DNA of 64,000 nt from Phorcus lineatus (taxonomy: Eukaryota; Mollusca; Gastropoda; Trochida; Trochidae): the NCBI GenBank assembly GCA_921293015.1, contig OV121092.1, positions 28,195,264-28,259,263 on the forward strand, written 5' to 3'. The notes beneath the pieces are model-generated. The model had not been told where the DNA came from. It did no database searches and saw only the letters and a program-made list of their open reading frames with translations. A program made the translations under genes and the position numbers. Below are positions 22,151-33,381 of the stretch, piece by piece (the first letter of the stretch is position 1; every line of letters starts with the position of its first letter).

Positions 22151-23101
22151 ATGGCCAAGAACAAGAGAAAACCTTATGATTGTATCGGGGAGAATTTGTG
22201 CCATCAAAGAGCCAAAGAAATCTCCGTATATGGAAGGAAACGCCATGTTCAGAGCAATTAATTGTCACGGAAGGAATGCCCGTTTGTTTCCTATCACCTC
22301 CTTGATGAAGATGGATGTCGTGTTTGGGTGCAACGTGTTACCCGGAAAGATTTTCGTCGGCTAGCAGTGTGGTATGTATTTTTCAAGATAATGATTGGCA
22401 AAATAGATTCAATAACTTTATGCACATGTAAAAATATTATAATAATTATTTTATGTAAATTAGCGAAAACATTTTTATGAACGTTTGTCATTTTTCATTA
22501 GCTGAATCGAATAAGCTTATATTGTGTTTGCAGAATTTTCACAAAATATGTTATTCACAGTGTTTAAAGTTTGTGAGATATGTAGGCATCCTTATTATTA
22601 AATGAAATAACATTTCCTCAAGTATTTTAGTTGAATTACTTAATTTTTTATAGATATGCTAACTTCACTTTTGGATAGCCATCCAACCAAGCAAAATCTT
22701 GATCAAGTCTTGCATTTGGGATATAAAAGGCAGGTAAGTGTACTTTTCATCTAATGTCTTGTTTGACTATGATGGATTACAATGGAAATGTATTGGCACA
22801 TGTTTTACAGTTTTATTTTGTGTTCAATGATGCGATACAAATAAATATTACAATGTCAATTTATTATCAAAATTGTGTTAAAAATATTTATGACATTGTT
22901 TTTTTTTGCTACTCATTGATTTAAAAGTTGAACTAGTTTGTTATATTTTCAAATTCAATTCTCCAGGTGACACCGGGAAGAAGGGCCATTGTGAGACGCC
23001 CTCTGGCTGATGTGCCTACCACAGGGAGCATTACAGTGGAAGAGGATTTCCAAGCTGAACCTGATTTGACAGAAAAACATGTAGCAAGTGAAGTCAGTTG
23101 A
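22151..23101 (+). pseudogene. Spliced element gene remnant, three exons
   Basis: Exon 1 (22151-22371) starts ATG, reads MAKNKRKPYDCIGENLCHQ, meets an in-frame TAA at 22259-22261, and continues in the same frame through ECPFVSYHLLDEDGCRVWVQ and TRKDFRRLAVW to a GTATGT donor. Exon 2 (22654-22733) sits between TTTTTTATAG and GTAAGT and reads MLTSLLDSHPTKQNLDQVLH. Exon 3 (22967-23101) follows TTCTCCAG in phase with exon 2, reads VTPGRRAIVRRPLADVPTTG, then an acidic end and TGA. Exon 1 is out of phase with exon 2 by one base. The stop plus the phase break indicate a decayed gene. Function is unknown; its position suggests the accessory or N-terminal protein of the surrounding transposon. Confidence 0.55.
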
Positions 23102-23286
23102 TCACCATTTTGCAGTGGAGCAATACACAACTAAAACAAAGAATGCCCATAGAGTTAAACTGAACATTCAGGCTTTTAAGAATATTGAATCAGGTTAATT
23201 CTGTTTACCAATTGGATAAGATGGTCAAAGTGTGTGCAGCACTGTGTAATATTAGACCAGAACTTGTGAAGGACAAAATCGACTGA
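23096..23286 (+). pseudogene. DDE_Tnp_4-like transposase C-terminal remnant
   Basis: One frame gives VEQYTTKTKNAHRVKLNIQA; after a frame change near 23185 the next gives NSVYQLDK and MVKVCAALCNIRPELVKD followed by a stop. The VKVCAALxNxRPxLVKD ending is one that I associate with Harbinger/ISL2EU-type transposases. The catalytic core is not present as an open frame. Confidence 0.45.
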
Positions 23287-24800
23287 TTTCTATTTGCAAA
23301 GGAGGTATAATTTATAACGGTACCAGTATACACAAATATTCTATGATAATATCTTCCTCAAACAATATTTCTACGTACTTGTTCTAAGTGTGAACATGTA
23401 TATTTCATTAAACTATTTACTTCACCTTGGTTTTTGTCATTAATGATTGATGTTAATTAGTTACAAAAAAAAACAAAAATAAAAAAGTGAGCGTGGCTCA
23501 CCAGTACGTGAATTGACCAACTGAAATGCTGGAAACTTCGCATAACTTAGATATACCTAAAATAAAATTACTAACAGAAGTCAGAAAAATGTTCCGATGG
23601 ATCAGTTTATATTTTTATTCAAAATATAGTTTCAAACACCAAAATTTACAACAATTGAGAAAGACTACTGCGTTAGTAGTTACCCAGTTGGACTTCAGGT
23701 GGTAACTCTGAAACAAAAATTTAACTATCATCAGTCCAACTCATCATTTATAGTCTCATTAAAAAAACTTGATGTGGGGTATATTTAACCAACAGTGACA
23801 TCTAGTAGCAATTAAGTGCAAATATGTGTGATTAGAACGAATTTATTTAAAAATGACTATTAGGGTTAACAAGCAATATCTTCATTGAAGAAAGGTTAAA
23901 TTAATAATTGCATCATCTGTTATTGTACTTCATTCTCAAACAAAAAGCTGACAGTGCTATGACACCACACTATTTATGACGGTATAATGTTCGACGACAA
24001 CACATATGTTTGTCAATTATTTAAAGAATGATTTTGGATGAACCAGGTAAATTTGCTACTTTACTCTTTAGTACTTGCTGATATATTTTATATTGTAAGA
24101 CACTATTCAATCAAAATACCAGGGGTACTCCTCAAATTATCAATACTCTCAATAAACTGGTAAATATAATGTTTTGTAATATTTTTTTACCAATAGCAAA
24201 ATACAGAAAAGTAGTTCAAGATATAAAGTTATATTATTTCAAAGAAAAGATGACCTGATGTCTGAGACATTTTCCCGTAATATGGTACACATATTGGAAT
24301 CGAAATTAATATTAGATATTAGGAAATATTGAAAGGGAAGGTCAATTTGCCTAAATATGGACAATCCCTAATATATCAGCCGAGACCAAAGCTATCAATA
24401 TTCCTTATCAAGATAAAATACGAGGTTAAGATCACACAACACTGAATGACGTGAAAAAAGACCCTCACTTTGCACATTGATACCGCTAACTTATCAACAA
24501 TTAGGCATATGACTACCGTTATCTGGTCATTTGCATCAACCCTTGTAGTTTCTAATGTCTTACCTGGAATGTTCGTCATCGAAAGACATCAGAGATCTTC
24601 AAAATGATATTTCAATCGACAAGTAAGTTGACGTTGTCTTAATCCCGTGTAGGTGTTGACTAGGCACCGTCTATACATGTTGTTAATGTCATGCGCGATT
24701 CCCGCAGCGCGTCAGATAACACAGACCAGTTAACGTTGCAGCCGCTTAATGGCTGCCTCAAAATGGCTGCGCCCATGAATTTTGACGTGGAGAGGTCTAT

Positions 24801-24974
24801 ACCTTAACGTGGTTTGCGTGCTTCCTTGACCCCAAGAGCTATGCCACATGCAGCTTTCATGCTCCTGGTAGGGACACCCAAGCTGGACAGGTCGACGGGT
24901 AGAAGCCGGACTAAATTTGAGTCCTTCTAAAACCTGTTGTCTATTTCTCACTATGCCTTTCTTTCCGTCTTTTA
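24801..24974 (+). mobile_element. SINE-B, tail missing
   Basis: Begins ACCTTAACGTGGTTTGCGTG directly after the right end of the 2.8-kb element and runs through CATGCTCCTGGTAGGGACAC and GACAGGTCGACGGGTAGAAG to CTTTCTTTCCGTC, then stops. The abutment suggests that the transposon landed at or inside the SINE head. Confidence 0.8.
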
Positions 24975-24999
24975 TTTTTTATGATATCATCACATGTTC

Positions 25000-25680
25000 T
25001 TGTTGAAAAAGCATTTTGTTTTTTTAACCTCACTTTTGTATTTATTCTGCACACTAAATTTAAATACATGTTAGCGTTTCTTTAGCCATTCAGTTTAATT
25101 AGGATTTTAACCCACTTTTGCCACATTTTGTGATCCATCTTCTCACTTCCTGTGGTCGGAATCATTTCTGTACATACAAACATTTCAGATTCAATGGCTA
25201 AAATATTTTAAGTATTGACTCTTACATTTCAGAATTTGCAGAATAACTTCTTTCATAGTTTAACATATTAACAAATATTTCTTGTGAAACTGCCTTGAAA
25301 CTATCTTCTTTATACATGGGTTATCGTATCAATGTTGGTTTGATGGTTATTTTTTAAAACCTGTCGGCAATAGCTATATGTATCAGGCTATTGTAGGAGC
25401 TGATATAGCATGTTTCAATAAGGCAGAGAGCGAGGATTGTCGTTTTCCTAAAACCTTCGTGTTTCTGTTGAAAATGTAAATTTCTGCTGTGGTGACGCAG
25501 TTCAAAGTAGACAAGTAAACTGTTGATAATTTAAATGAAATGTTGTTACACCCATGTTTTTCATCATCTCATATAGAACAATGGCAAATATAACCAGCTG
25601 AGATATTCGCCTCATTGCTGTTCGAGTTAAAGTAAGTTCCTAAATAGGTTCTCTCCATCTTGCCATCATAAATATACAGC
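25000..25680. other. No gene seen
   Basis: AT-rich; no exon-like or repeat structure recognised. Confidence 0.35.
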
Positions 25681-25689
25681 CTACGTCCT

Positions 25690-25870
25690 ACTGTTACCAA
25701 GTATGATTACCTTGCGGTTTCAGACAGCTTGGACAAAACAGCTGGCCTTCTTGCCAGTTTCATATCCCCAACGGCAAAACTAAAATGGTCTGTGTCCGGC
25801 AATTGGTCAGCTGGAACTGATTGCGGCTAAGTTTCTTAATACAGACAATTAACTTATACATTGTCTCGCG
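25690..25870 (+). repeat. Dispersed repeat block C, copy 2
   Basis: Core TGTCCGGCAATTGGTCAGCT then GGAACTGATTG at 25793-25823, preceded by AAACAGCTGGCC as in copy 1. This is the cleanest version of the core. Confidence 0.7.
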
Positions 25871-25879
25871 ATAGGTTAT

Positions 25880-26577
25880 TCCGTTAAATTTTTCAGGACA
25901 CATTAAATGTTTTTCAGTGTGTTAATACAACTAAATGCATGGGAAATATGTGGATGATAATTTTCCAGTAGCGAAATCTAAACAATACAATTTAATTCTG
26001 TGAGTAACTTTTTGACACTTAAAAGTTTTCACTTTCTTTCTTATTTTTCGACTGTCGTCTCAATAGTGTTATCAAAAGATGCAATATATTTGTTAACTAA
26101 AAGAATTGTATTTCGTAAGGCGGAGGTTTGTATCTGATCTACTTGTTCAGACTCGTAAGCATTAATTAAGATATGTGTATTCATATGGGTAGGAATGGGT
26201 GGTCAGTTGTTTCTGATTAAGATGTTTAAATATAAATAGTTACATAATTACATGATAACATGATGCTATTTACTACCCATTTTCGAATCTAAATGAAAGC
26301 AACATGGAAGTTGCTTATGATACAAACGACACAAAAATAACATTTATTCATTGATTCATAAATAATTTATTTGAATCATTTAATGTTTTTCATCTACAAT
26401 AATCAGTCTTTACATACCAATGACATTCGAGGAAATTAAAACCTGCTTTAAATTTGTCTTTAAATTTTAGAATTTGGCCATTGAATTAATGTCACTAAAT
26501 TTAACTTACTTACTGCTCAACATATTCTCATAACACTCGTCTGTTTTATATTTGAATAATAGATGTTACATTTGAAT
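25880..26577. other. No gene seen
   Basis: AT-rich spacer with no supported feature. Confidence 0.35.
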
Positions 26578-26589
26578 TTCAGTAATGAG

Positions 26590-26900
26590 GTGAGGTGAGT
26601 TGGTGTTTAATGCCGCTTTCAAGATTATTTCACTTATATCGCGGCTGCTAGTATGATAGCAGGGAGAAAGCCCGCAACACTATTGTGGCTACGCATTGCG
26701 GTGAAACCTGCGAGCATCGGCTGGAACTAGCGAACCATGGGTGGTACTTCGCTGAATTTCAGTGAGCATTGCACCCAAACCTGACTGCCTGTAGAACAGT
26801 TCTCTACTGCAGACAAAGTTGCCGAGCCCCTGGCGGGATTCGAACCACGGACCTCCTGATCCGAAGCCGAACGCGCTAACCACTGCGCTATCCCGCCCCC
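26590..26900 (-). mobile_element. SINE-A, full length
   Basis: A 311-bp copy with 12-bp duplications TTCAGTAATGAG (26578-26589 and 26901-26912). On the minus strand it has an intact A box, an intact B box (GGTTCGAATCC), and a GTTAAACACCAACTCACC tail. It is close in sequence to the 17.6-kb copy, so probably young. Confidence 0.93.
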
Positions 26901-27445
26901 TTCAGTAATGAGCAACAATGTTTAATTTAATATAATATATATAAGACATTGAAATATGCTATTCATCTGATCTTACCCTTAAGCCATCAAATATATAGAT
27001 AATTTTAATTACAAAGTTCTGCTTATGATATATTAAAATAACTAATATAAAATAAGGTTTTACTATATATTCCATTTTGAATCCCTGAAAAAAAGAGTTT
27101 CTCCTTGGTTGAAATAAGGGCAGGGCAAATACATACCGAAAAGGGCACCTATTCATCAAAAGGACATGTCAGTATAAATAACAAGATTCGTTGAAGGTCC
27201 AATTATAATGTAACATTTATTTTCAGGTTGCCTGTCCGTGGCAGCAATTATTTATATCAATATCAAATAAATTGTCAGTGTCTGTTTCACAGAAAAGGTT
27301 TCATGCTGAACAAATAAGATATTTACATTTGAGTATTCTTGGAATAAACTTTTTCACAAATCTTTTGATGAGCTGGTGTTCATACTGATCATCAGCAGCT
27401 TGCTACAGTTTGAGACCTCGAGTCTGATTCAGTGTGCCGTCACAG

Positions 27446-27687
27446 TCACAGTGTGCTTTTACCCTGGAGAAGACTCTTCACTTCCGAATAGGACAGGATC
27501 AGTGTACAGTGAAAGCTCGGCAGCTTGTTTATGTTAGGGTGCAGGGTTTCAAGCTGAGGCTTGAGGCTGGTAAGGCTCTTTAACATGGTAGATGGTGAGC
27601 TCCTATCCAGGGTCTCAGCAAACAGCTCCTTCACTGTGGCTGCGTCTGGTCCACATCCAGGTTGAAATGCTCTGTAAGCTCGTTGAT
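27446..27687 (-). CDS. Unrecognised terminal exon, about 79 residues
   Basis: After the acceptor TTCATTTGTAG the minus strand stays open in one frame, reading QRAYRAFQPGCGPDAATVKE, LDRSSPSTMLKSLTSLKPQL, and FHCTLILSYSEVKSLLQGKS before TGA. Composition (Leu, Ser, Lys, Pro) and higher GC than the flanks look coding. It may be the last exon of the gene whose zinc-finger part lies at 28488-29037, but the exons between were not resolved. No family was recognised. Confidence 0.4.
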
Positions 27688-28076
27688 CTACAAATGAAGT
27701 ATTGCATGTAACTTGTTTGTAATTAACTTTATTTACAAAGTGATTTTTCTTGTAAGTTGTTAATATTCAAATCTAATGATTACTGTTTGGTTTGAGGATA
27801 TATCTTTTGTATGACTAAAGTTCAGAATAAAGATAATGATTTAATTATCTCTGCATCACCATGAAATACCAAGAAAAAGGAACCTCCTGATCTTCTTAAG
27901 TCAAGTGCAGACAAGCTTGTGAGAATAGGGTTTGTTATGAGGTTGTCTGGGAAGGTGTCCTTGGATGATGAACCGATGTCCCTCTGCCTCCCAGTGTGCA
28001 GTTCCAGCTTGATTTAGATTCAAGGTCATCAACACGCGAGGTAAGGTCTAGGTTTGTCCATCTTTCTGTGACCTGC

Positions 28077-28236
28077 TTTCTATCTCTCTCACTATGCCTT
28101 TCTTTCCGTCTTTTCCCTCTTCCTGTCGATCCCTTTTCACCTGATCTGTCCACTCTCTTTTGGATGCTTGTCATCCACGTGTTTAATAACTGAAATATTG
28201 TTCAAAGCACGTTAAACCCCAACTCACTCACTCACT
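28077..28236 (+). mobile_element. SINE-B, 3' half, 5'-truncated insertion
   Basis: Holds CTATGCCTTTCTTTCCGTC, GATCTGTCCACTCTCTTTTG, ACTGAAATATTG and (ACTC)n. The flanks match as an imperfect 19-bp direct repeat: CATCTTTCTGTGACCTGCT (28059-28077) and CATATTTCTGTGAGCTGCT (28237-28255). Confidence 0.85.
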
Positions 28237-28487
28237 CATATTTCTGTGAGCTGCTAAAGAGTTTCGTTGATGGGATTCTACCATGCTTAGATCCAAAGCC
28301 CTCCTCTCAAACTTCTTTGTCTAACCGGAGAGACATCCCACAGGAAAGCCAGCTTTGAGTCCCCGTCCTCAACATAATGTCTTTACAAGTGCCAGATGTT
28401 CCTCGTCGTAGTGTCTGTATAGTCATCCAACATGAGACCAACTGAAGCACTGCTCTCATCTTCTCCTGATCAACTTCAGCTTGACAT

Positions 28488-29037
28488 TCATTTGACATCA
28501 GCGTCATCCATTTCCTGGCAAATGACATCTTGATGCATCTGTGAATTCTCGTGTAACTTGATTTTGTCCAGTCTTCTTGTCTGACATCCAACATCGGTCC
28601 AAAACTTGGATCCATTCTTGCCTTTTGTGGGACTCAATACCTTATCGCGGTGTGGTGGTTTGCGTGCTTCAGAAACCCTGAGAGCTATGCCAGCAGGAGC
28701 TTACATGCTCCTGGTAGGGGCACCCAGGCTGGACAGGTCGACGGGTAGAAGCCAGACCAGTGAGTCCTTCTAAAAACTGCTTTCTATCTCTCACTATGCC
28801 TTTCTTTCCGTCTTTTCTCTCATCCTGTCGATCCCTTTCTCCTTGATCTGTCCACTCCCTTTAGGATGCTTGTCATCCACGTCCTTAAAAACTGAAATAT
28901 TGTTGAAAGCACGTTAAACCCCAACTCACTCACTCACACTTGCCTTTTGCAGCCCACCTTGTGCAGAACATGGACCAGTCTGTGTATTCATCCTCAACAA
29001 CTTTCTCCACGTATGTCAACCATGGTCGATCAGTCTG
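28488..29037 (-). pseudogene. Zinc-finger (C17orf113/ZNF862-like) gene remnant split by a SINE
   Basis: The minus strand reads QTDRPWLTYVEKVVEDEY, then DWSMFCTRWAAKGK up to the SINE-B at 28628-28938. On the far side the same frame resumes NGSKFWTDVGCQTRRLDKIK, LHENSQMHQDV, to a TGA at 28488-28490. The order FC, GC, a basic LDxIKxHE stretch and a second His resembles the N-terminal zinc finger of C17orf113/ZNF862/KIAA1586-type proteins, a group linked to hAT transposases (recalled knowledge). The expected second Cys of the first pair is Trp. Other frames nearby keep coding-like runs, so frameshifts are likely. Removing the SINE and one target duplication restores an uninterrupted frame across the site. 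Confidence 0.5.
28628..28938 (+). mobile_element. SINE-B, full-length reference copy
   Basis: A 311-bp copy with 11-bp duplications CTTGCCTTTTG (28617-28627 and 28939-28949). Head TGGGACTCAATACCTTATCG, body GCTCCTGGTAGGGGCACCC, GACAGGTCGACGGGTAGAAG, CTTTCTTTCCGTC and GATGCTTGTCATCCACG, then ACTGAAATATTG, AGCACGTTAAACCCC and (ACTC)n. Polymerase III boxes are not convincing, so its origin is uncertain. It inserted in a coding frame. Confidence 0.93.
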
Positions 29038-29169
29038 TCATTAATTCTCGAAGACTTTCTTGTGTCTACTATCCCTCTTCTGAGCTGACTTATTTCCCTA
29101 TCGTCGTGTTTGGTGATCTCGTTTCAAAGCCCACCAACTCAAAGTTCTCTACACTCGGCCTAAAATGAT

Positions 29170-30284
29170 AAATACTTGTAGCACAGAATTTATTTTTTTA
29201 AAACATTTTGAATCAAAAGAAATTATTTTGAAATAAATACTTGTCATTCAGAAGTATGGGATGCGTCCAAGGATATAAATTATTTTGCATGTTGTTTCCT
29301 AATGTAAGCATTTCATGAAGATAACTGTATGTAACAAGAAGGGTGACTGAACTAGTCACGAATTGTGGCAGATTAATTGCAGATTAGTTTGCATCTATAT
29401 GTATTATTTAGAAAGTTGAATATTATTAATCACTGTTTGGCTACCATTATTTATCAGGCCAGACATTCAAGCACTTTCATTTTGTCAAGTTTGTCAGTTC
29501 GCACCTTAACAAATGTGTATGTAAATCAAACTATTCATCATCAAATGAAGTACAAAATGAATAATACCAAATTTTATTAATGTGAACCAGTTTATGAATA
29601 TAAGATTCCTGTACACTAAGATATTCGCAGCAATGCCCCCTAAATGTGTGGCGGGGATTTGTTAAATGGCTTCCCCATTGCTTAGATAGGTTTATCATGT
29701 CACAGAATTTTTGACAAGGTTATTTATCTTTAAGGCATTAAATTAAATTTGAACTTTGTAAATCAAGAAAAAAACTATAGATTTACCAATGGTTTACTAT
29801 CATTATTTCTGGAAACACGAGCTTGGATATTCAGTCACATCATCCAGTTTTCAATCAGCTCGGTTTCCAACGATTAGCCTGAACGGACACATGACACGGA
29901 GCATTTTCTTCTTGAAAAATTAAATTGTGGTTCACAAAATTTCTGGCAACTAAAAGCCATTAATGGTTATCAAGAATGGTAATATACCTGTCTGTGTTCT
30001 AATTGCCATCAGCAACCATTAAAATTCCTACACCATATGCAGACAAGTATCTCCGAAACCTTACTGAAAACTTTTGAAGTTTTGTTCATGATCGGCACGA
30101 GTTCCCAACCTATCAAGTCGCAAGCTCTCACTAGACTTCCTCTACACATGAAATTGTCTATCTTTCCTAATCTGTTTCAGAGTTTCGTCACGAAAATAAA
30201 ATTTTCCCACTGGTTTCTTCTCCACTGTAATTTAGTTCTACAAAATCGATGGCACTTCACTAGAGAAATGGTGTTTTTCTTGCT
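29170..30284. other. No gene seen
   Basis: AT-rich sequence; no splice-flanked exon or element end recognised. Confidence 0.35.
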
Positions 30285-30592
30285 AACGACTCATCTCGCT
30301 CCTTCCTGATCTCTTTCAAGCCAAAAGCCTCCTATTTCCTGGATCTATTTGATATTCGTGGCTTAGTTAACCTGTTATTATTTCATCCAATGGAATGTCG
30401 TTATGCAAGGAGCGTGAAGCTGTTGTCTTGAAACTTAAAGGATTTTCCATACGGGTAGTGCCGCTGTTGCTGAATGCGAGTCGTATGATTGGCTGTTTCG
30501 AACGCTAGCGATACGCGGGATTTGGCTTGAAGGAGATCAGGGTATATGGAAGAAGTGAGAGAGGATTGATATACGCTTATGTAGCAGGATGC
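30285..30592 (+). mobile_element. Long variant of the CATCCTGCTAAATC-type MITE
   Basis: Inverted arms: CTCGCTCCTTCCTGATCTC and CAAGCCAAAAGCCTCC on the left, GGATTTGGCTTGAAGGAGAT and GTAGCAGGATG on the right. The inside (AACCTGTTATT, GTCGTTATGCAAGGA, GCTGTTGCTGAATGCGAGTC) is shared with the copy at 36056, making a variant of about 270-310 bp. Confidence 0.65.
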
Positions 30593-30599
30593 ATACTTC

Positions 30600-31410
30600 A
30601 ATGTCAGATTGCTAGGAGTTTAACGACGATTCCTTTTCACAATATGAAAAAGTATGTCGGGTTATACGAATTATGATAGACATTTTGTAGCTCGATTGGC
30701 CTTGTTGATACATATCAACAGGTAAATTATTTTGCTCTGGCGTAAGTTCACGATTGACACCCGGCATGATAGCTGACGATAAAAACATAAATATAGCAAA
30801 GGAGGTAATCATAATTTTAAAGTGTTATGTATATTTTGTGACCTGTGAAATTTTGAACACCGAATTATAAAACGATTGGCGAAGTGCTTACTAAGTAAAC
30901 CTAGCTCTCTTAACAACGGCAACGTAAAAAAAATTGCGAACAGACTTTTGATGACAGACTGTGTATAGACGAACGAAAAATGTAGGTTTCTTGTTAACAC
31001 TTGTGCATTACATGAATAAAAAATGATCGAGTTGTTCCTCCTGCTCCTCAATGCGGTTCTATAGGAGTGCTACATTACATCACGGATCTTCACTTTCTCG
31101 CCCATCTGATCCTTGAAATCTGTTGTTACAATGGCATCTGCTTTACCTTTATGATCGAAGAAGTCTTTCTTGACCATAACCTCAATTTAAAATGGGTTGA
31201 TTGATCTTGCCTTTTAAATCAAGACTTTGTAATCTTCTGGAACCACTAGCGTTTCTCCACGTTTTGCTTTTTCAATAAATGCAAAATGTGACCTCTGGCG
31301 AGAAAGTAATTGTTGATTAATTGGTATTGTCCAGCTTCCATAAAAGCACTTAGAAAGCAATGATTGCCTTTTTTTAAAACGTTAACCGACAACTTCATAC
31401 TTCTTGAAAA
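30600..31410. other. No gene seen
   Basis: Short open frames on the minus strand (for example 30809-31051) have no motif or splice support. Confidence 0.35.
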
Positions 31411-31419
31411 CATAACATG

Positions 31420-32480
31420 ACAATATATTTGTAGTGATGATTCGATGGTCCCTGTAAACAGAACGTAAACAGAAATGAATGAATGGATCCTATGCTCCAG
31501 GAAATAAGATAAACATTATATTCTCATTTAAGATCTTGCATTGCACAGCTCTTTCGAATATCCTAAGAATGTGTTTACGATCAAGGAAAATAACAGAAAA
31601 TTTCTTTCAAAACTTGAATTGAAGAGAACAATATAATTATTTTAGGTAATCATTCGCAAAAGAAATATTACAAACATCAAAGAGAAAATTCCCATTGATA
31701 TGAATTCTACGACAGGTGTTTGACAGGTAAAATCAATTAAATATCTTTGTTGAATATTCTGTCATCTTAAAATGTTTCTGACATTCACAATTTCATGAAT
31801 GATTTGTCAGATCCCTTTGAATTCATATTACCAATAGGGATACCTTAATCCGTTCAACATTGATGCAAGTTGTAAAATTTCATTGTTATGAAAATTATAT
31901 CGGTTGACACAATACATTAAAATGAAATATTTACTTTACTTTACTTTATTTCTCCTGAGTTTGATTCCCATCCCAGAACGTTCCGATATGACTCTCGTAA
32001 CCAATAGATTTTCATGTTTTTGAAATAGGGAAATAATTATTGCAGTTGAATTTATACTGATATTGAGCTTTGAGGAATGGTAATGATCCACCACAAGAGA
32101 TCTACAGCAGTAGACTCCTAAATTATTTAATGTTAATTTAGCAGTTTTATCATCTTTAGGTGAATTCTTTCCTATGTTTAATTTTACAGTTTACGGTTTA
32201 CCCGTGCTTGACAATATGCTTAAACTGTTTTGAAATCTTGAATTTCAGCACTTATTATGTCCACTATCCTGCATTGTTGATTAGAGCACGTTTTGGGTCC
32301 CTCTTTAAATGTATTGATGATAACATCTGAAAATCAATGTTTATGATTTCATTTAACCCAAGGTCCATAATATTTTGGTTGTTTTCAAAATCATCAGTAG
32401 CATTACACTACATTATTGTTGAACAATAAAATCAAATGGCTACTTAAAATTCAAGGTTGTATTCAAGATTTGAGGGAGTT
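31420..32480 (+). repeat. Ancient repeat segment, copy 1 (blocks A and B)
   Basis: Block A has CTCCAGGAAATAAGAT (31496) and GACAGGTGTTTGACAGGT (31712). Block B has AACCCAAGGTCCATAAT and GTAGCATTACACTACA (32398). Both blocks recur in the same order and orientation at 35.2-37.2 kb and 42.1-48.3 kb. Block C was not found after this copy. Confidence 0.6.
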
Positions 32481-32644
32481 GTTTTTGTTTAAGGAGGCTA
32501 TAAATGGATCAAAAGACGAATTTATCTAGAGAAATAAGATATACAGAATATGTTTAAGTGCTCTAAAGAACAAACTATTATGTCTTACATTTTTCAAACG
32601 AAAATCAGTAATGACAAAATTAAATTATGAATTTATCAAATGTT

Positions 32645-32796
32645 ATAGACTCTTTCCGCAAAAGACTAAAAACCTTCCTTTTCAAGGAAGCCTACAACCA
32701 CTAAATTTCCTCTTGTCACAGCGCCGGTGAGCAGCTCCAAAGTTGGATACCTAGGCGCTATAAAAATCCATTATCATTATTATTATTATTATCATT
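32645..32796 (+). mobile_element. LINE 3' end, 5'-truncated
   Basis: A frame reads DSFRKRLKTFLFKEAYNH then stop, the type of C-terminal ending (F/R-K-x-LKTFLF) found in several invertebrate non-LTR retrotransposon proteins. The 3' untranslated part has GCGCCGGTGAGCAG, GGCGCTATAAAAATCC and an (ATT)n tail. The clade is not fixed. The protein ending and tail differ from the GTTAAAC-tail family in this window, so a second LINE lineage is present. Confidence 0.65.
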
Positions 32797-32799
32797 GGT

Positions 32800-33339
32800 T
32801 TGGTTATTTCGTTAAACTAAACTATATTTAGGCTTAAATTCACTTGCATGCGATTCACTGATTCCAGACAATAAAGACATTTTGAATCAGGTATCATCAT
32901 CTCATTCAAACATTTGGACATACAAAAAGCTAAAGTTGAGTAAAAATCTAACTGCAGGTGGATTCCACAGATGTTAGATAGGGTCAAAATTCTTACATTC
33001 TGCTAATAACATTCACAACAATTTTTCATTTTATAACTACCAGTGACCAGCAATTGGCATGCCTACTTAATAAACCATTAAAAATTATTCTTTTTCTCCA
33101 TATGATGTTCAGTTAAAGCTTCCATATATATCGAACTTATACTAATTTTATACAGTACAACTATTCAATGATATATAGATGAAAGGGAGTATTAAATTTT
33201 TCATAAAAGGTTAACAAGGTTAAAGCTATTTGACAAAGTAACCCTTATTTGGTAGCATCGTGGAGAGGAGTCTTGATCTATGGTGACAGTGAAGACATAA
33301 CAAAGCTATTTTTCTTACAATGTATATCCAGGTATTCCA

Positions 33340-33381
<42 letters not shown>

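Larger units (their letters stand above)
22011..24800. mobile_element. Harbinger/ISL2EU-like DNA transposon, about 2.8 kb, degenerate
   Basis: Inverted ends ATAGACCTCTCCACG (22011-22025) and CGTGGAGAGGTCTAT (24786-24800). Farther in, CCATTAAGCGGCTGCA (near 22085) is matched by its inverse TGCAGCCGCTTAATGG (near 24737). Inside on the plus strand lie a broken spliced gene (22151-23101) and a peptide that resembles the C-terminus of DDE_Tnp_4 transposases (23185-23286). The rest is AT-rich and non-coding. Superfamily is inferred from that C-terminal motif, and no target duplication could be fixed. Confidence 0.6.
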
